DNA of 11,976 bases from Coriobacteriales bacterium. GTDB lineage: Bacteria > Actinomycetota > Coriobacteriia > Coriobacteriales > UBA8131. Positions 1-6,097 of the stretch are shown here, piece after piece. The stretch covers positions 1-11,976 of the forward strand of contig JAITTM010000161.1 of NCBI GenBank assembly GCA_031286975.1, written 5' to 3'. The notes below the pieces were generated by a model that did not search any database, was not told the DNA's origin, and was given only the letters and a program-made list of their open reading frames with translations. The translations under genes and the position numbers were made by a program. The stretch's first letter is position 1. Each line of letters opens with the position of its first letter.

Positions 1-2
1 AG

Positions 3-179
3 GAGCGCTGCCAGCTGCTCATGAGCAGCTCGCCGTCTCGCCACACCAAAGATGCCTTGCGCAAGGCTCAGGCGGAAGAAAACCGTCTCAAGCTCAGAGC
101 CTTGCAGCGAGAATACGGCGCAAAGCGGGCGAAGCTTTACCGTCTGCGCGAGGCAAACGGAACCAGACCAAAGGGCTAA
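3..179 (+). CDS. 3' end of a small basic, helical protein of unknown function (partial)
   Basis: An open frame enters from the left edge and stops with TAA at 177-179. The 58 visible residues are rich in Lys, Arg, Glu and Ala, with a heptad-like spread of Leu (DALRKAQAEENRLKLRALQR), so most of it is probably one long helix or coiled coil. Wobble positions are mostly G or C, as in the genes downstream. An ATG at 21 has only a distant AGGAG (1-5), 15 bases away, so the gene more likely begins outside the window. It lies directly before the terminase, where phages often carry a small terminase subunit or an HNH nuclease, but nothing here shows either. I do not recognise the family. The overlapping frame at 52-234 has no better claim to be coding. 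Confidence 0.5.
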   Translation, partial: ERCQLLMSSSPSRHTKDALRKAQAEENRLKLRALQREYGAKRAKLYRLREANGTRPKG

Positions 180-202
180 AACGAGGGCGACGAGCGTCTG
201 GG

Positions 203-209
203 CTAGTTA
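203..209 (+). repeat. CTAGTTA heptamer, copy 1 of 3
   Basis: The motif lies in the short gap before the terminase start, four bases ahead of ATG 213. Two more copies sit between the minor capsid and scaffold genes. None was found inside a gene on the + strand, and I saw no reverse-complement copy. Confidence 0.35.
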
Positions 210-212
210 TGG

Positions 213-1925
213 ATGCGCGATTATGCGCACATGACAAAAGAACTCACACAAGGCCAGATGCTTTACGTGGCCGCCCGCATGGAGGGGAAAACCCAGCGGG
301 AGGCGTATCGCGTTGCCTACCCGAAGTCGCGGAAGTGGAAGGATTCAGCGGTTGACGCGGCTGCCTGTCGGCTTGAGAAAACCAGCAAGGTTTCAGCAAG
401 GCTGGAGAAGTCTCGCACCGAGAATCTCACTAAGGCCGCCTTGAACCGTGTTGACATCATCAACCGCATGGCTGACGCCAATTCCCTTGCCTATGCTGCC
501 GTCAAGGAGCAGCAGCAGCTGACGGAAGGCAAGGTCATCAACAAGGATGCACTCGACGCATTCATCAAGACTGCCGACCGCCTGCTCGCCTTGCCAGAGG
601 TCAAGCAGGACACCGACGGTAACCTGTTGCCCCTCATCGACACCGCAGCGGCGATCAGCGCAAACTTCATCGACGTGCACCGCGCCATCGTCAATCGCAA
701 CTATCCCGAGTTCATCTTCACCGGCGGGCGCGGCTCGCTCAAGTCCTCGCTGGCATCCATCAGCGTCATCCTGGCACTGCTGCGCGATCGCCATGCCTTT
801 GCCGTCTGCACGCGCCGTGTGGCCAACACGCTCCGCCGTTCGGTGCTTGCCTCGTGCAAGTGGGCAATCAGCGTGCTGGGGCTTACTGCGCTGTTCTCCG
901 ATACCGTCTCGCCCATGGAGATAACCTTCAATCCTACCGGGCAGAAAATCCTGTTTTACGGCGTGGATGAGCCCGAGAAGCTCAAGTCCATCACGCTGCC
1001 TGACCCCAAGGACAAGATCAAGATTCTTTGGTGGGAGGAATACGACCAGCAAGACAGCCCCGAGGCCGTGCGCAGTGTGGAGCAGACACTGATGCGCGCC
1101 GAGTACTTCTTGTCGCTTAAGACCTTTAACCCCCCACCTGACGAGAACCAGTGGGCGAACCTCGAGGTCAAGCGCATCGATGAGTGCGCATCTGAGCGCG
1201 TACTGCACCATCACTCAACCTATCTTGAGGCTCCACGCGAGTGGTTGGGGCCTGTGTTTTATGAGAAGGCAGAAGAGCTCAAGGAGATCAATCCCAAGGC
1301 GTATGAGAACGAGTATTTGGGCATCGCTGTGGGGCCTGCGGGGCGCGTTTTTGAAAATGTCAGGGAACGCAGCATCACCGACGAGGAGATCGCGGGCTTC
1401 AAGTGGATACGCAACGGCATCGACTGGGGATTCCAACGCGACCCCTGGGTATTTGGTCGCGTTGCCTACGACCGCAAGAAGAAGATCCTCTACATCTTTG
1501 ACGAGGAGTACAACGTCGGTGTTCGCAATGAGGACACCGCGGCGATCGTCAAGGAGCACCTCAAGACGCCTGTTCCTAACACGGAGGGCGAATACGAGTT
1601 TTTGAAGAACCTGCCGGAGAATCGGGTGCTGTGCGACATCGCCGAGCAGAAGAGCATTGCTGACTACAACGCATTCGGTATCAAGGCCATTGGAGCGTCC
1701 AAATGGCCGGGGTCAGTTACGCAGGGGGTAAAGTGGCTCCAGCAACGGCGAGCCATCGTCATTGACCGCAAGAGAGCGCCACTTCACTACCAAGAATTCA
1801 TCGGCTATCGCGCCGAAGAGGACGAAAAGGGGCGCTTCAAGGGTTATCCCGACAAGGACAACCACGCCATCGATGAGGTGCGCTACGCGGTAGCAGAACT
1901 TATCGGCAACACAAAGGAGACGTGA
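213..1925 (+). CDS. Terminase: small-subunit-like N-terminus fused to large subunit (ATPase and nuclease)
   Basis: This is the DNA-packaging motor: ATP-driven translocation into the prohead plus headful or site-specific cutting of concatemers. Seen: residues ~8-130 read as a terminase small-subunit region, with the helix-turn-helix-like stretch EGKTQREAYRVAYP at 24-37 and a helical NLTKAALNRVDIINRMADAN at 71-90. From ~140 the PBSX/TIGR01547-type large subunit begins. Walker A is TGGRGSLKSS (170-179) and Walker B with the catalytic Glu is ILWWEE (271-276). The RNase H-like nuclease acids are probably D404 (GIDWGF), D475 (LCDIAEQKSI) and D554 (DNHAIDEVRY). The 570 residues exceed the usual ~420-450 of stand-alone large subunits by about the length of a small subunit. 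The start may be ATG 213 or ATG 231; neither has a clear Shine-Dalgarno sequence, and an in-frame stop at 204 excludes anything further upstream. Large-subunit identity is secure; the fusion reading is an inference. Confidence 0.95.
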   Translation: MRDYAHMTKELTQGQMLYVAARMEGKTQREAYRVAYPKSRKWKDSAVDAAACRLEKTSKVSARLEKSRTENLTKAALNRVDIINRMADANSLAYAAVKEQQQLTEGKVINKDALDAFIKTADRLLALPEVKQDTDGNLLPLIDTAAAISANFIDVHRAIVNRNYPEFIFTGGRGSLKSSLASISVILALLRDRHAFAVCTRRVANTLRRSVLASCKWAISVLGLTALFSDTVSPMEITFNPTGQKILFYGVDEPEKLKSITLPDPKDKIKILWWEEYDQQDSPEAVRSVEQTLMRAEYFLSLKTFNPPPDENQWANLEVKRIDECASERVLHHHSTYLEAPREWLGPVFYEKAEELKEINPKAYENEYLGIAVGPAGRVFENVRERSITDEEIAGFKWIRNGIDWGFQRDPWVFGRVAYDRKKKILYIFDEEYNVGVRNEDTAAIVKEHLKTPVPNTEGEYEFLKNLPENRVLCDIAEQKSIADYNAFGIKAIGASKWPGSVTQGVKWLQQRRAIVIDRKRAPLHYQEFIGYRAEEDEKGRFKGYPDKDNHAIDEVRYAVAELIGNTKET

Positions 1926-3340
1926 TGTCTGGACATATGCAGTGGCTGGCAAATCTCGGCTATGAGAACGTAGACGAGCACCCCATGAACAAGCAGGTTG
2001 ACACCTGGTGGAGCTGGCTTACGGCGACGGCTGACTTCTACAAATCGCAGCACAAAAGCGGCAAGAAGCGCTTTAAGGTCGAACGCATCTCAATTCATCC
2101 GGCCAAGATGGTCGCAGAAGACTGGGCAAGCCTCCTGTTCAATGAGAAGACAGAGATCGGCTGTGAGGGCACAGGGCTTGATGCCGCCCAGGCATGGCTT
2201 GAAGAGTGGCTGGCAACAAGTCGTTTTATCGAAGGCATGGGCAATCGTGCTATCGAGCGCTGTATGGCACTGGGCACCGCTGCCTGGGCGCTTAAGCTCA
2301 AAGACATCAACATTGACGGTACCGCAAATCCATCGGCAAAGATTGCATTGCAACGCTTCGACGCTCGCAACATCACACCGCTTACCTTCGACGAGGACGA
2401 ATGCACCGAGTGCATGTTCACCTCGTCGACCACCATGCGCGGAAAGGAGCTTAAGCAGGTACAGGTCTACCGTCTCAGTGACAGCGGAACCTACGAGATC
2501 AACACCGCCATCTTCGATGGCGACGAGCAGGTGGAGCGCCCCGGGATAGCCGCCATGGTCGATACTCGCATCACCACGCCCCCTTTTGCGCTGCTGCGCC
2601 CCGGCATCGACAACACCTACTGGGAGAACTCGCCGTTTGGTGTCTCGGTCTTTGATCGCGCGCTTGGCGCCGTGCAGTTGGTTGACATGGCCGTTGACAA
2701 CATGAACCGCGACATCTACACCGGCCAAAAGATGGTGTTTTTGCCCATAGACATGCTCGAAAGCGACACCAAAGGCAACTACATCATCCCTCGCGAGGAG
2801 ATGCAGCAGTACTTCGTCAAGTTCGAGAACACTCGCATCGGTGAGAGTAATAACCCTGTGTTCGAGTACAACCCTGACCTGCGGATTGCAGACAACCGTA
2901 TGGCCATCAAGACGGGACTTGAGTTGCTTGGCCGCCGCAGCGGCCTTGGCAAGTCCTTCTACTCGCTGGATGACCGCGCAACCGTCCAGCCCAAGACCGC
3001 CACCGAGGTCTCGGCCGACAGTGCCGAGCTGTTGCGCAGCGCCAAGAAGCACGAGCAATCCATCCTCCCCGCAATCGAGACCATCTGCACGGCTGCCTGC
3101 CAGCTGGCAAACACCTTCCAGGGTACAAGCCTGCCCGATATCACGGGCAGGGTGTCTGTGGTGTTCGGCGACAATATCATCGAGGACGACAGCGTGGTGC
3201 GCCAGCGCGATCGCGAGGATGTTAGCGCGGGGCTCCTGGCAGGCTGGCGCTATATAGCCAAGTGGGAGGCGCTAGACGATACAACCGCCAAGGAGCGGTT
3301 TGCGGAGGCGCAAGGGGAAACGCTTGCGGATGAGGAGTGA
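1925..3340 (+). CDS. Portal protein, SPP1 gp6-like
   Basis: The portal is the dodecameric ring at one capsid vertex through which DNA enters and leaves, and to which terminase and connector proteins dock. The 471 residues match the SPP1 gp6 family (PF05133) in length and layout. Near the N-terminus is the typical ISIHPAKMVAEDWASLLFNE stretch, followed by a helix-rich centre (GVSVFDRALGAVQLVDMAVD) and late conserved ERxEL-like text around KTATEVSADSAELLRSAKKH, the usual stem/crown region. ATG 1925 shares its A with the terminase stop (TGATG), with AAAGGAG at 1913-1919 five bases ahead. A GTG at 1922 would add one residue but fits the ribosome binding site less well. It overlaps the next gene through GTGA, so the two are probably translationally coupled. 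Confidence 0.95.
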   Translation: MSGHMQWLANLGYENVDEHPMNKQVDTWWSWLTATADFYKSQHKSGKKRFKVERISIHPAKMVAEDWASLLFNEKTEIGCEGTGLDAAQAWLEEWLATSRFIEGMGNRAIERCMALGTAAWALKLKDINIDGTANPSAKIALQRFDARNITPLTFDEDECTECMFTSSTTMRGKELKQVQVYRLSDSGTYEINTAIFDGDEQVERPGIAAMVDTRITTPPFALLRPGIDNTYWENSPFGVSVFDRALGAVQLVDMAVDNMNRDIYTGQKMVFLPIDMLESDTKGNYIIPREEMQQYFVKFENTRIGESNNPVFEYNPDLRIADNRMAIKTGLELLGRRSGLGKSFYSLDDRATVQPKTATEVSADSAELLRSAKKHEQSILPAIETICTAACQLANTFQGTSLPDITGRVSVVFGDNIIEDDSVVRQRDREDVSAGLLAGWRYIAKWEALDDTTAKERFAEAQGETLADEE

Positions 3341-5070
3341 TATCCCCTGAGGAGTTCGAGGAGCTGGCACGCAATATCGTTGGCGGCACCGAGGAGACGC
3401 TTGTCTCCGGTGTCAACGAGCGACTGGTATCCTCGCTTATCCAAGGCGGCCAGCTCACCGCAGCCGACTGGCGCGATATCGAGCAACTCGCTCAAGCCAA
3501 CCACGAGGCGCTCCAGCAGCTTTTGCTTGAAACCCGCACTCCGATAGCAAACGAGGTTAAAGCGGCCATCCAGGAGGCTCAGGCGCTCTCTGCGGCCAAT
3601 GATCTGATTCCCTTGAGGTCTCTGTATGGCTCTGTGGCCACTCCAAGCGCCACGCAGCTGTTCAAACGGGTATCAGCCCAGACGGTGGAAGGCGTACAGT
3701 CCATCATCGCGCGGCAGAACATCAAATTTGTCCAGGATGCCGAGAGGCTCTGGTATGAGGTGGCAGGCGAAGCTGTAACCTCCAAAAACCATGGGCTTGA
3801 AACCCAAGACGCAATCATTAAGCGCGCCGTCAGGCGGCTTTCTGAGGAGGGTCTGCGCTTCATCGAGTACAAGAGCGGTGTTCATACCTCGATAGATGCA
3901 GCCATCCGCCGCCACGTTATCTCGCAGGCCGGGCAGGCATCCGGGCGCATCACCATGGGCTACATGGATGAGTTCGCACACGACCTGGTGTTCACATCGG
4001 CACACTTTGGGGCACGGCCAGAGCACGAGGTCTGGCAGGGAAAGGCATACAGCCTGACGGGGCCTAAGGCGCAAGGCGGTGTGACGTATCCCAACTTCTA
4101 CCGGGCGACCGAATACGGAGATGTAGCGGGGCTTTTAGGAGTCAATTGCCGTCACTCCTTTGGCCCGTACTACCCCGGCATCACCGAGCTACCCGCCGTG
4201 CCTGAGAAGAGGGACGGCATGACCTCTGAGGAGCGCTACCGGCAAGTGCAAAAACAGCGCGGCTATGAGCGTGCCATACGCGACAAGAAGCGCGCCGTCC
4301 ACAACGCCGAGCTGACAGGTGCCGACCCCACCCAGTTTCGCCTTGAGCTCGGCAAGAAGCAGCGCCAGCTTAAGGCTCATACCGAGAAGTACAACCTGGT
4401 TCGCGAGCCCAGGCGCGAGAAAGCGTATGGGATAGGGGCGCAGCCGAGGGGTCTGAGAAGTGCTAGACTACATCGACGCACTATGTCTGCTGAAAGGATG
4501 GGAGGAATGGGCGACACGCTTAACGCAGTGAACTGGACGAGGGTTAAGTCTCCTGAGTTCCGCAAAGCGTTTGACGCGATTACTGACGATAGTAAGCTGA
4601 ATGCCCTTTTGCACAGTGAATCCCTGCGCATTCTCGAGCACCGCAACAACACAGATTTTGAAGACTTGGTCATTATCAACCGCACAAAGCATGTGGTCGT
4701 AGGGCGATCAACCAACGCGACGGAAGCCGGATCCGCAAGGTACACCGAAGATTTGAAGCGCCGAATCGTTAGAGCTCAAACTGCAGGTGATGAGCTGGTT
4801 GCGCTGCACAATCACCCGAATAGCTATCCGCCTTCATATCACGACATCGCATCAGTGAAAGGACATGGGTATTCAAAAAGTTTGGCAATTGGGCACAACG
4901 GGGACTTGTATTGCATCGACAGGGTCAGCAACAGCTTCCAGCGGTATCACCACGCAGAAACCTATAGCCGTTTTATCGAAGCCGGAAACTCGGAAAAGAA
5001 ATCTGCTATACTATCCCTTGACTATTTGAAGAAGTTAAGATTGATTGCTTTTAGGAGGTGGCTATTGTGA
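3337..5070 (+). CDS. Minor capsid protein 2 (SPP1 gp7/Mu F-like) with a C-terminal JAB/JAMM-type domain
   Basis: Residues 1 to ~350 are a phage minor capsid protein 2 (PF06152-like). They comprise a helical N-terminus, then VHTSIDAAIRRHVISQ (182-197), SAHFGARPEHEVWQGKAYSL (221-240) and NCRHSFGPYYPG (270-281), which are hallmarks of the family. Such proteins bind the portal inside the head and can be ejected with DNA. A charged helical linker follows (~300-368). Residues ~385-577 are a separate module: EHRNNTDFEDL (434-444), then LVALHNHPNSYPPSYHDI (487-504) and HGYSKSLAIGHNGDLYCI. H491, H493, S500 and D503 fit the JAMM pattern H-x-H-P-x(5)-S-x2-D seen in RadC-like and JAB metalloproteases; the matching catalytic Glu is not certain (E434 or E442 are candidates). 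G+C falls from ~61% to ~50% where the module begins. The start is GTG 3337, overlapping the portal stop; an in-frame TGA at 3331 excludes earlier starts. The toxin or protease role is an inference. Confidence 0.9.
   Translation: MISPEEFEELARNIVGGTEETLVSGVNERLVSSLIQGGQLTAADWRDIEQLAQANHEALQQLLLETRTPIANEVKAAIQEAQALSAANDLIPLRSLYGSVATPSATQLFKRVSAQTVEGVQSIIARQNIKFVQDAERLWYEVAGEAVTSKNHGLETQDAIIKRAVRRLSEEGLRFIEYKSGVHTSIDAAIRRHVISQAGQASGRITMGYMDEFAHDLVFTSAHFGARPEHEVWQGKAYSLTGPKAQGGVTYPNFYRATEYGDVAGLLGVNCRHSFGPYYPGITELPAVPEKRDGMTSEERYRQVQKQRGYERAIRDKKRAVHNAELTGADPTQFRLELGKKQRQLKAHTEKYNLVREPRREKAYGIGAQPRGLRSARLHRRTMSAERMGGMGDTLNAVNWTRVKSPEFRKAFDAITDDSKLNALLHSESLRILEHRNNTDFEDLVIINRTKHVVVGRSTNATEAGSARYTEDLKRRIVRAQTAGDELVALHNHPNSYPPSYHDIASVKGHGYSKSLAIGHNGDLYCIDRVSNSFQRYHHAETYSRFIEAGNSEKKSAILSLDYLKKLRLIAFRRWLL
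5004..5012 (+). promoter_or_regulatory. Candidate extended -10 promoter inside the minor capsid gene
   Basis: TGCTATACT is an extended -10 element (TGn followed by five of six bases of TATAAT). It lies in the most AT-rich stretch of the window, about 55 bases before GTG 5067. No TTGACA-like -35 sits 16-18 bases upstream, which extended -10 promoters can do without. A TTGACT at 5018-5023 is a second possible -35 but has no good -10. If active, it would express the 65-residue gene apart from the late operon. Confidence 0.4.
5053..5058 (+). promoter_or_regulatory. Strong ribosome binding site that decides the start of the 65-residue gene
   Basis: AGGAGG is a full Shine-Dalgarno match eight bases before GTG 5067. 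It rules out the in-frame GTG at 5058, which overlaps the site itself. It lies inside the last codons of the minor capsid gene and is among the best ribosome binding sites in the window. Confidence 0.75.
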
Positions 5071-5264
5071 AAAATGATTTTTCGGTACTGCTTGATCGTG
5101 CGAGCAGGTTCGGCGATATGGGCATGCTTGATGACTACGGAAGCTATGACGAGCGTGCGCTGTTTAAGTTTTGCGCTCTTCCTGTCATTGAGCGAGAGGC
5201 TATCGAAAAAGCAGAGCGAGCCGCTCAGAAAAGAAAAGCTGAGACGCGCACTGTAGCTGCATAG
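5067..5264 (+). CDS. Small charged protein, candidate immunity partner of the upstream C-terminal domain
   Basis: This is a 65-residue protein starting at GTG 5067, which overlaps the minor capsid stop (GTGA). The first half is acidic with hydrophobic patches (FSVLLDRASRFGDMGMLDDY); the last ~25 residues are a charged helix (EREAIEKAERAAQKRKAETR). There is no signal peptide or membrane segment, so it should be cytosolic. I do not recognise a family. Position is the main clue: it immediately follows a variable, low-G+C C-terminal module on a capsid protein, is preceded by a possible promoter of its own (5004-5012), and is followed within 30 bases by a strong terminator. In polymorphic toxin systems, including the MuF toxins of temperate phages, the immunity gene sits exactly here. 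Alternatives are a small capsid accessory protein or an unrelated moron. That it is a real gene is likely; the immunity role is an inference. Confidence 0.75.
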   Translation: MKNDFSVLLDRASRFGDMGMLDDYGSYDERALFKFCALPVIEREAIEKAERAAQKRKAETRTVAA

Positions 5265-5291
5265 CACTTCCTCCACCTGTCTTGCTCTTCT

Positions 5292-5317
5292 AGCCCCTTT
5301 CGAGGGGCTTTTTCTTT
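5292..5317 (+). terminator. Intrinsic terminator after the 65-residue gene
   Basis: A perfect 7-bp stem, AGCCCCT (5292-5298) with AGGGGCT (5303-5309), closes a stable TTCG tetraloop and is followed by TTTTTCTTT-like sequence. This is a classic Rho-independent terminator pointing along the + strand, 27 bases after the stop codon. It would end transcription from upstream before the scaffold and capsid genes unless antitermination acts. Confidence 0.85.
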
Positions 5318-5320
5318 GCC

Positions 5321-5327
5321 CTAGTTA
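5321..5327 (+). repeat. CTAGTTA heptamer, copy 2 of 3
   Basis: The same heptamer occurs at 203-209, 5321-5327 and 5420-5426, all on the + strand and all between genes. This copy follows the first terminator. Its function is unknown. Confidence 0.35.
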
Positions 5328-5379
5328 GGCACTCCCTCCTGCCCAAACAGTTTTCCCCAATGAAACCCCAACTATTTTC

Positions 5380-5402
5380 AAGCCCTTTTCGGAGGGCTTT
5401 TT
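5380..5402 (+). terminator. Second intrinsic terminator, similar to the first
   Basis: The stem AAGCCCT (5380-5386) pairs with AGGGCTT (5393-5399) over a six-base loop (TTTCGG), followed by a short T run. Over 23 aligned bases it differs from the first terminator at only three positions, and it starts about 89 bases later. The T tract is shorter, so it is probably weaker. Together the two form a tandem stop for transcripts entering from the minor capsid/65-residue side. Confidence 0.75.
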
Positions 5403-5419
5403 CGTGGCCTTCTCGGGGT

Positions 5420-5426
5420 CTAGTTA
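5420..5426 (+). repeat. CTAGTTA heptamer, copy 3 of 3
   Basis: This copy lies downstream of the second terminator, within GGGTCTAGTTACGG. That resembles the first copy in GGGCTAGTTATGG just before the terminase start. It might be a site for a phage late regulator, but nothing proves it. Confidence 0.35.
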
Positions 5427-5454
5427 CGGTCGGCTTACCATGGCACGCATCGCT

Positions 5455-5499
5455 TGGCAGGGCGCATCTGCCACTTCGCCTGGAGCAGCGCATCGCTCC
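5455..5499 (+). promoter_or_regulatory. Two short hairpins in the scaffold leader with a shared loop motif
   Basis: Hairpin A is TGGCAG (5455-5460) with CTGCCA (5468-5473). Hairpin B is GGAGC (5482-5486) with GCTCC (5495-5499). The loops of both contain GCGCAT, and CGCATC also occurs just ahead at 5446-5451. The leader ends 50 bases before the scaffold start. It could be a protein-binding or translational control element, or chance in GC-rich DNA. Confidence 0.3.
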
Positions 5500-5548
5500 C
5501 CTACATCGGGCAGAGAAGCTCGAACAAAACTCTAGGAAGGGAACAGGC

Positions 5549-6094
5549 ATGGCAGACGACCAGACAGCAGCAACACCTCCAGCAGTACCAGCAGGTGCAC
5601 CACCGACACCCGAACCGCCCGCAACACCTCCAGCAGCACCTGAACCGCCAAAGGCGAAAGGTGAGCCTGATGTGAGCCAGGCGTACGAGCGGGTCAAAGG
5701 GGAGCTTGAGACAACCAAGACACAGCTCAAGGACGCTCAGGACAGGCTCGCTGCCGCAAAGACGCTTGAGGATGTGGAGGCTGCCAAGGCGGCTATTCAG
5801 AAAGACTATGAAGCTAAGCTGCTTGAGCGCAGCATCGATGCCGAGCTCATCAAGGCGGGCTGCGTGAACACCAAGGCCACGCAAGCACTCATCGACATCA
5901 CGGGCATAAAGCTCAATGGTGACGTTGTTGAGGGACTTAAGGTCGAGGATCTGGCCAAGCAGTACCCCTATCTGTTCTCGAAGGTTCCCACCATCAGCAC
6001 GGCCGCCCCCAGCGCTGGGCCTGCGGATCCAGCAGCGACGGAGCGCGCGACCTACAGAGCGGCGGCTGGATTGCCGCCCGAGAAAAAGGAGTAA
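5549..6094 (+). CDS. Capsid scaffold protein (phage GP20-like)
   Basis: The scaffold directs assembly of the major capsid protein into a correctly sized prohead and then leaves it. The 181 residues have three parts. A Pro/Ala-rich, disordered N-terminus spans ~8-40. A long charged coiled-coil helix spans ~42-95 (ERVKGELETTKTQLKDAQDR). A C-terminal segment, IDAELIKAGCVNTKATQALI (96-115) followed by IKLNGD and YPYLF at 140-143, matches the C-terminal pattern of GP20-type scaffolds (PF06810). ATG 5549 is chosen because AGGAAGG (5534-5540) lies eight bases ahead; the longer in-frame extension back to 5360 is unsupported. It sits immediately before the major capsid gene, the usual place. No protease domain is fused to it. 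Confidence 0.85.
   Translation: MADDQTAATPPAVPAGAPPTPEPPATPPAAPEPPKAKGEPDVSQAYERVKGELETTKTQLKDAQDRLAAAKTLEDVEAAKAAIQKDYEAKLLERSIDAELIKAGCVNTKATQALIDITGIKLNGDVVEGLKVEDLAKQYPYLFSKVPTISTAAPSAGPADPAATERATYRAAAGLPPEKKE
5570..5636 (+). repeat. In-frame 51-base repeat in the scaffold's Pro/Ala-rich region
   Basis: GCAACACCTCCAGCAG occurs at 5570-5585 and again at 5621-5636. The spacing is 51 bases, or 17 codons, and both copies encode ATPPA. It looks like a short duplication that lengthened the disordered N-terminus. Confidence 0.7.
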
Positions 6095-6097
6095 GTG

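Larger units (their letters stand above)
5265..5548. other. Non-coding gap between the minor capsid and scaffold genes
   Basis: These 284 bases hold two intrinsic terminators (5292-5317 and 5380-5402), two copies of the heptamer CTAGTTA (5321-5327, 5420-5426), and a leader before the scaffold gene with two short hairpins. I found no convincing -35/-10 pair and no tRNA. An open frame from ATG 5360 runs into the scaffold gene, but it has no ribosome binding site and crosses the second terminator, so I treat it as non-coding. Confidence 0.7.

Noticed and set aside
52..234. 60-residue open frame overlapping the terminase start
   Set aside because: It competes with the frame ending at 179, which has better wobble composition and a helical protein pattern; this one has Cys/Arg/Ser-rich text and overlaps the terminase start.
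393..1214. Long open frame of 273 codons on the minus strand
   Set aside because: It lies wholly opposite the terminase, which has clear catalytic motifs. In GC-rich DNA such antisense frames are common, and the product has low-complexity Leu/Val/Gly text with no recognisable domain.
2090..3058. Open frame of 322 codons on the minus strand
   Set aside because: It lies opposite the portal gene, with no recognisable motif and no ribosome binding site that I can see; it is a shadow of the codon pattern of the true gene.
5360..5548. 63-residue in-frame extension of the scaffold gene to ATG 5360
   Set aside because: It has no ribosome binding site, its sequence is basic and Trp/His-rich unlike scaffold proteins, and it runs across the second terminator hairpin. 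ATG 5549 has AGGAAGG at the right distance.
5403..5548. tRNA or tRNA-like relic (GGTCTAGTTACGG resembles a D-arm)
   Set aside because: There is no T-arm GGTTCGA sequence and no closing acceptor stem in the following 100 bases.
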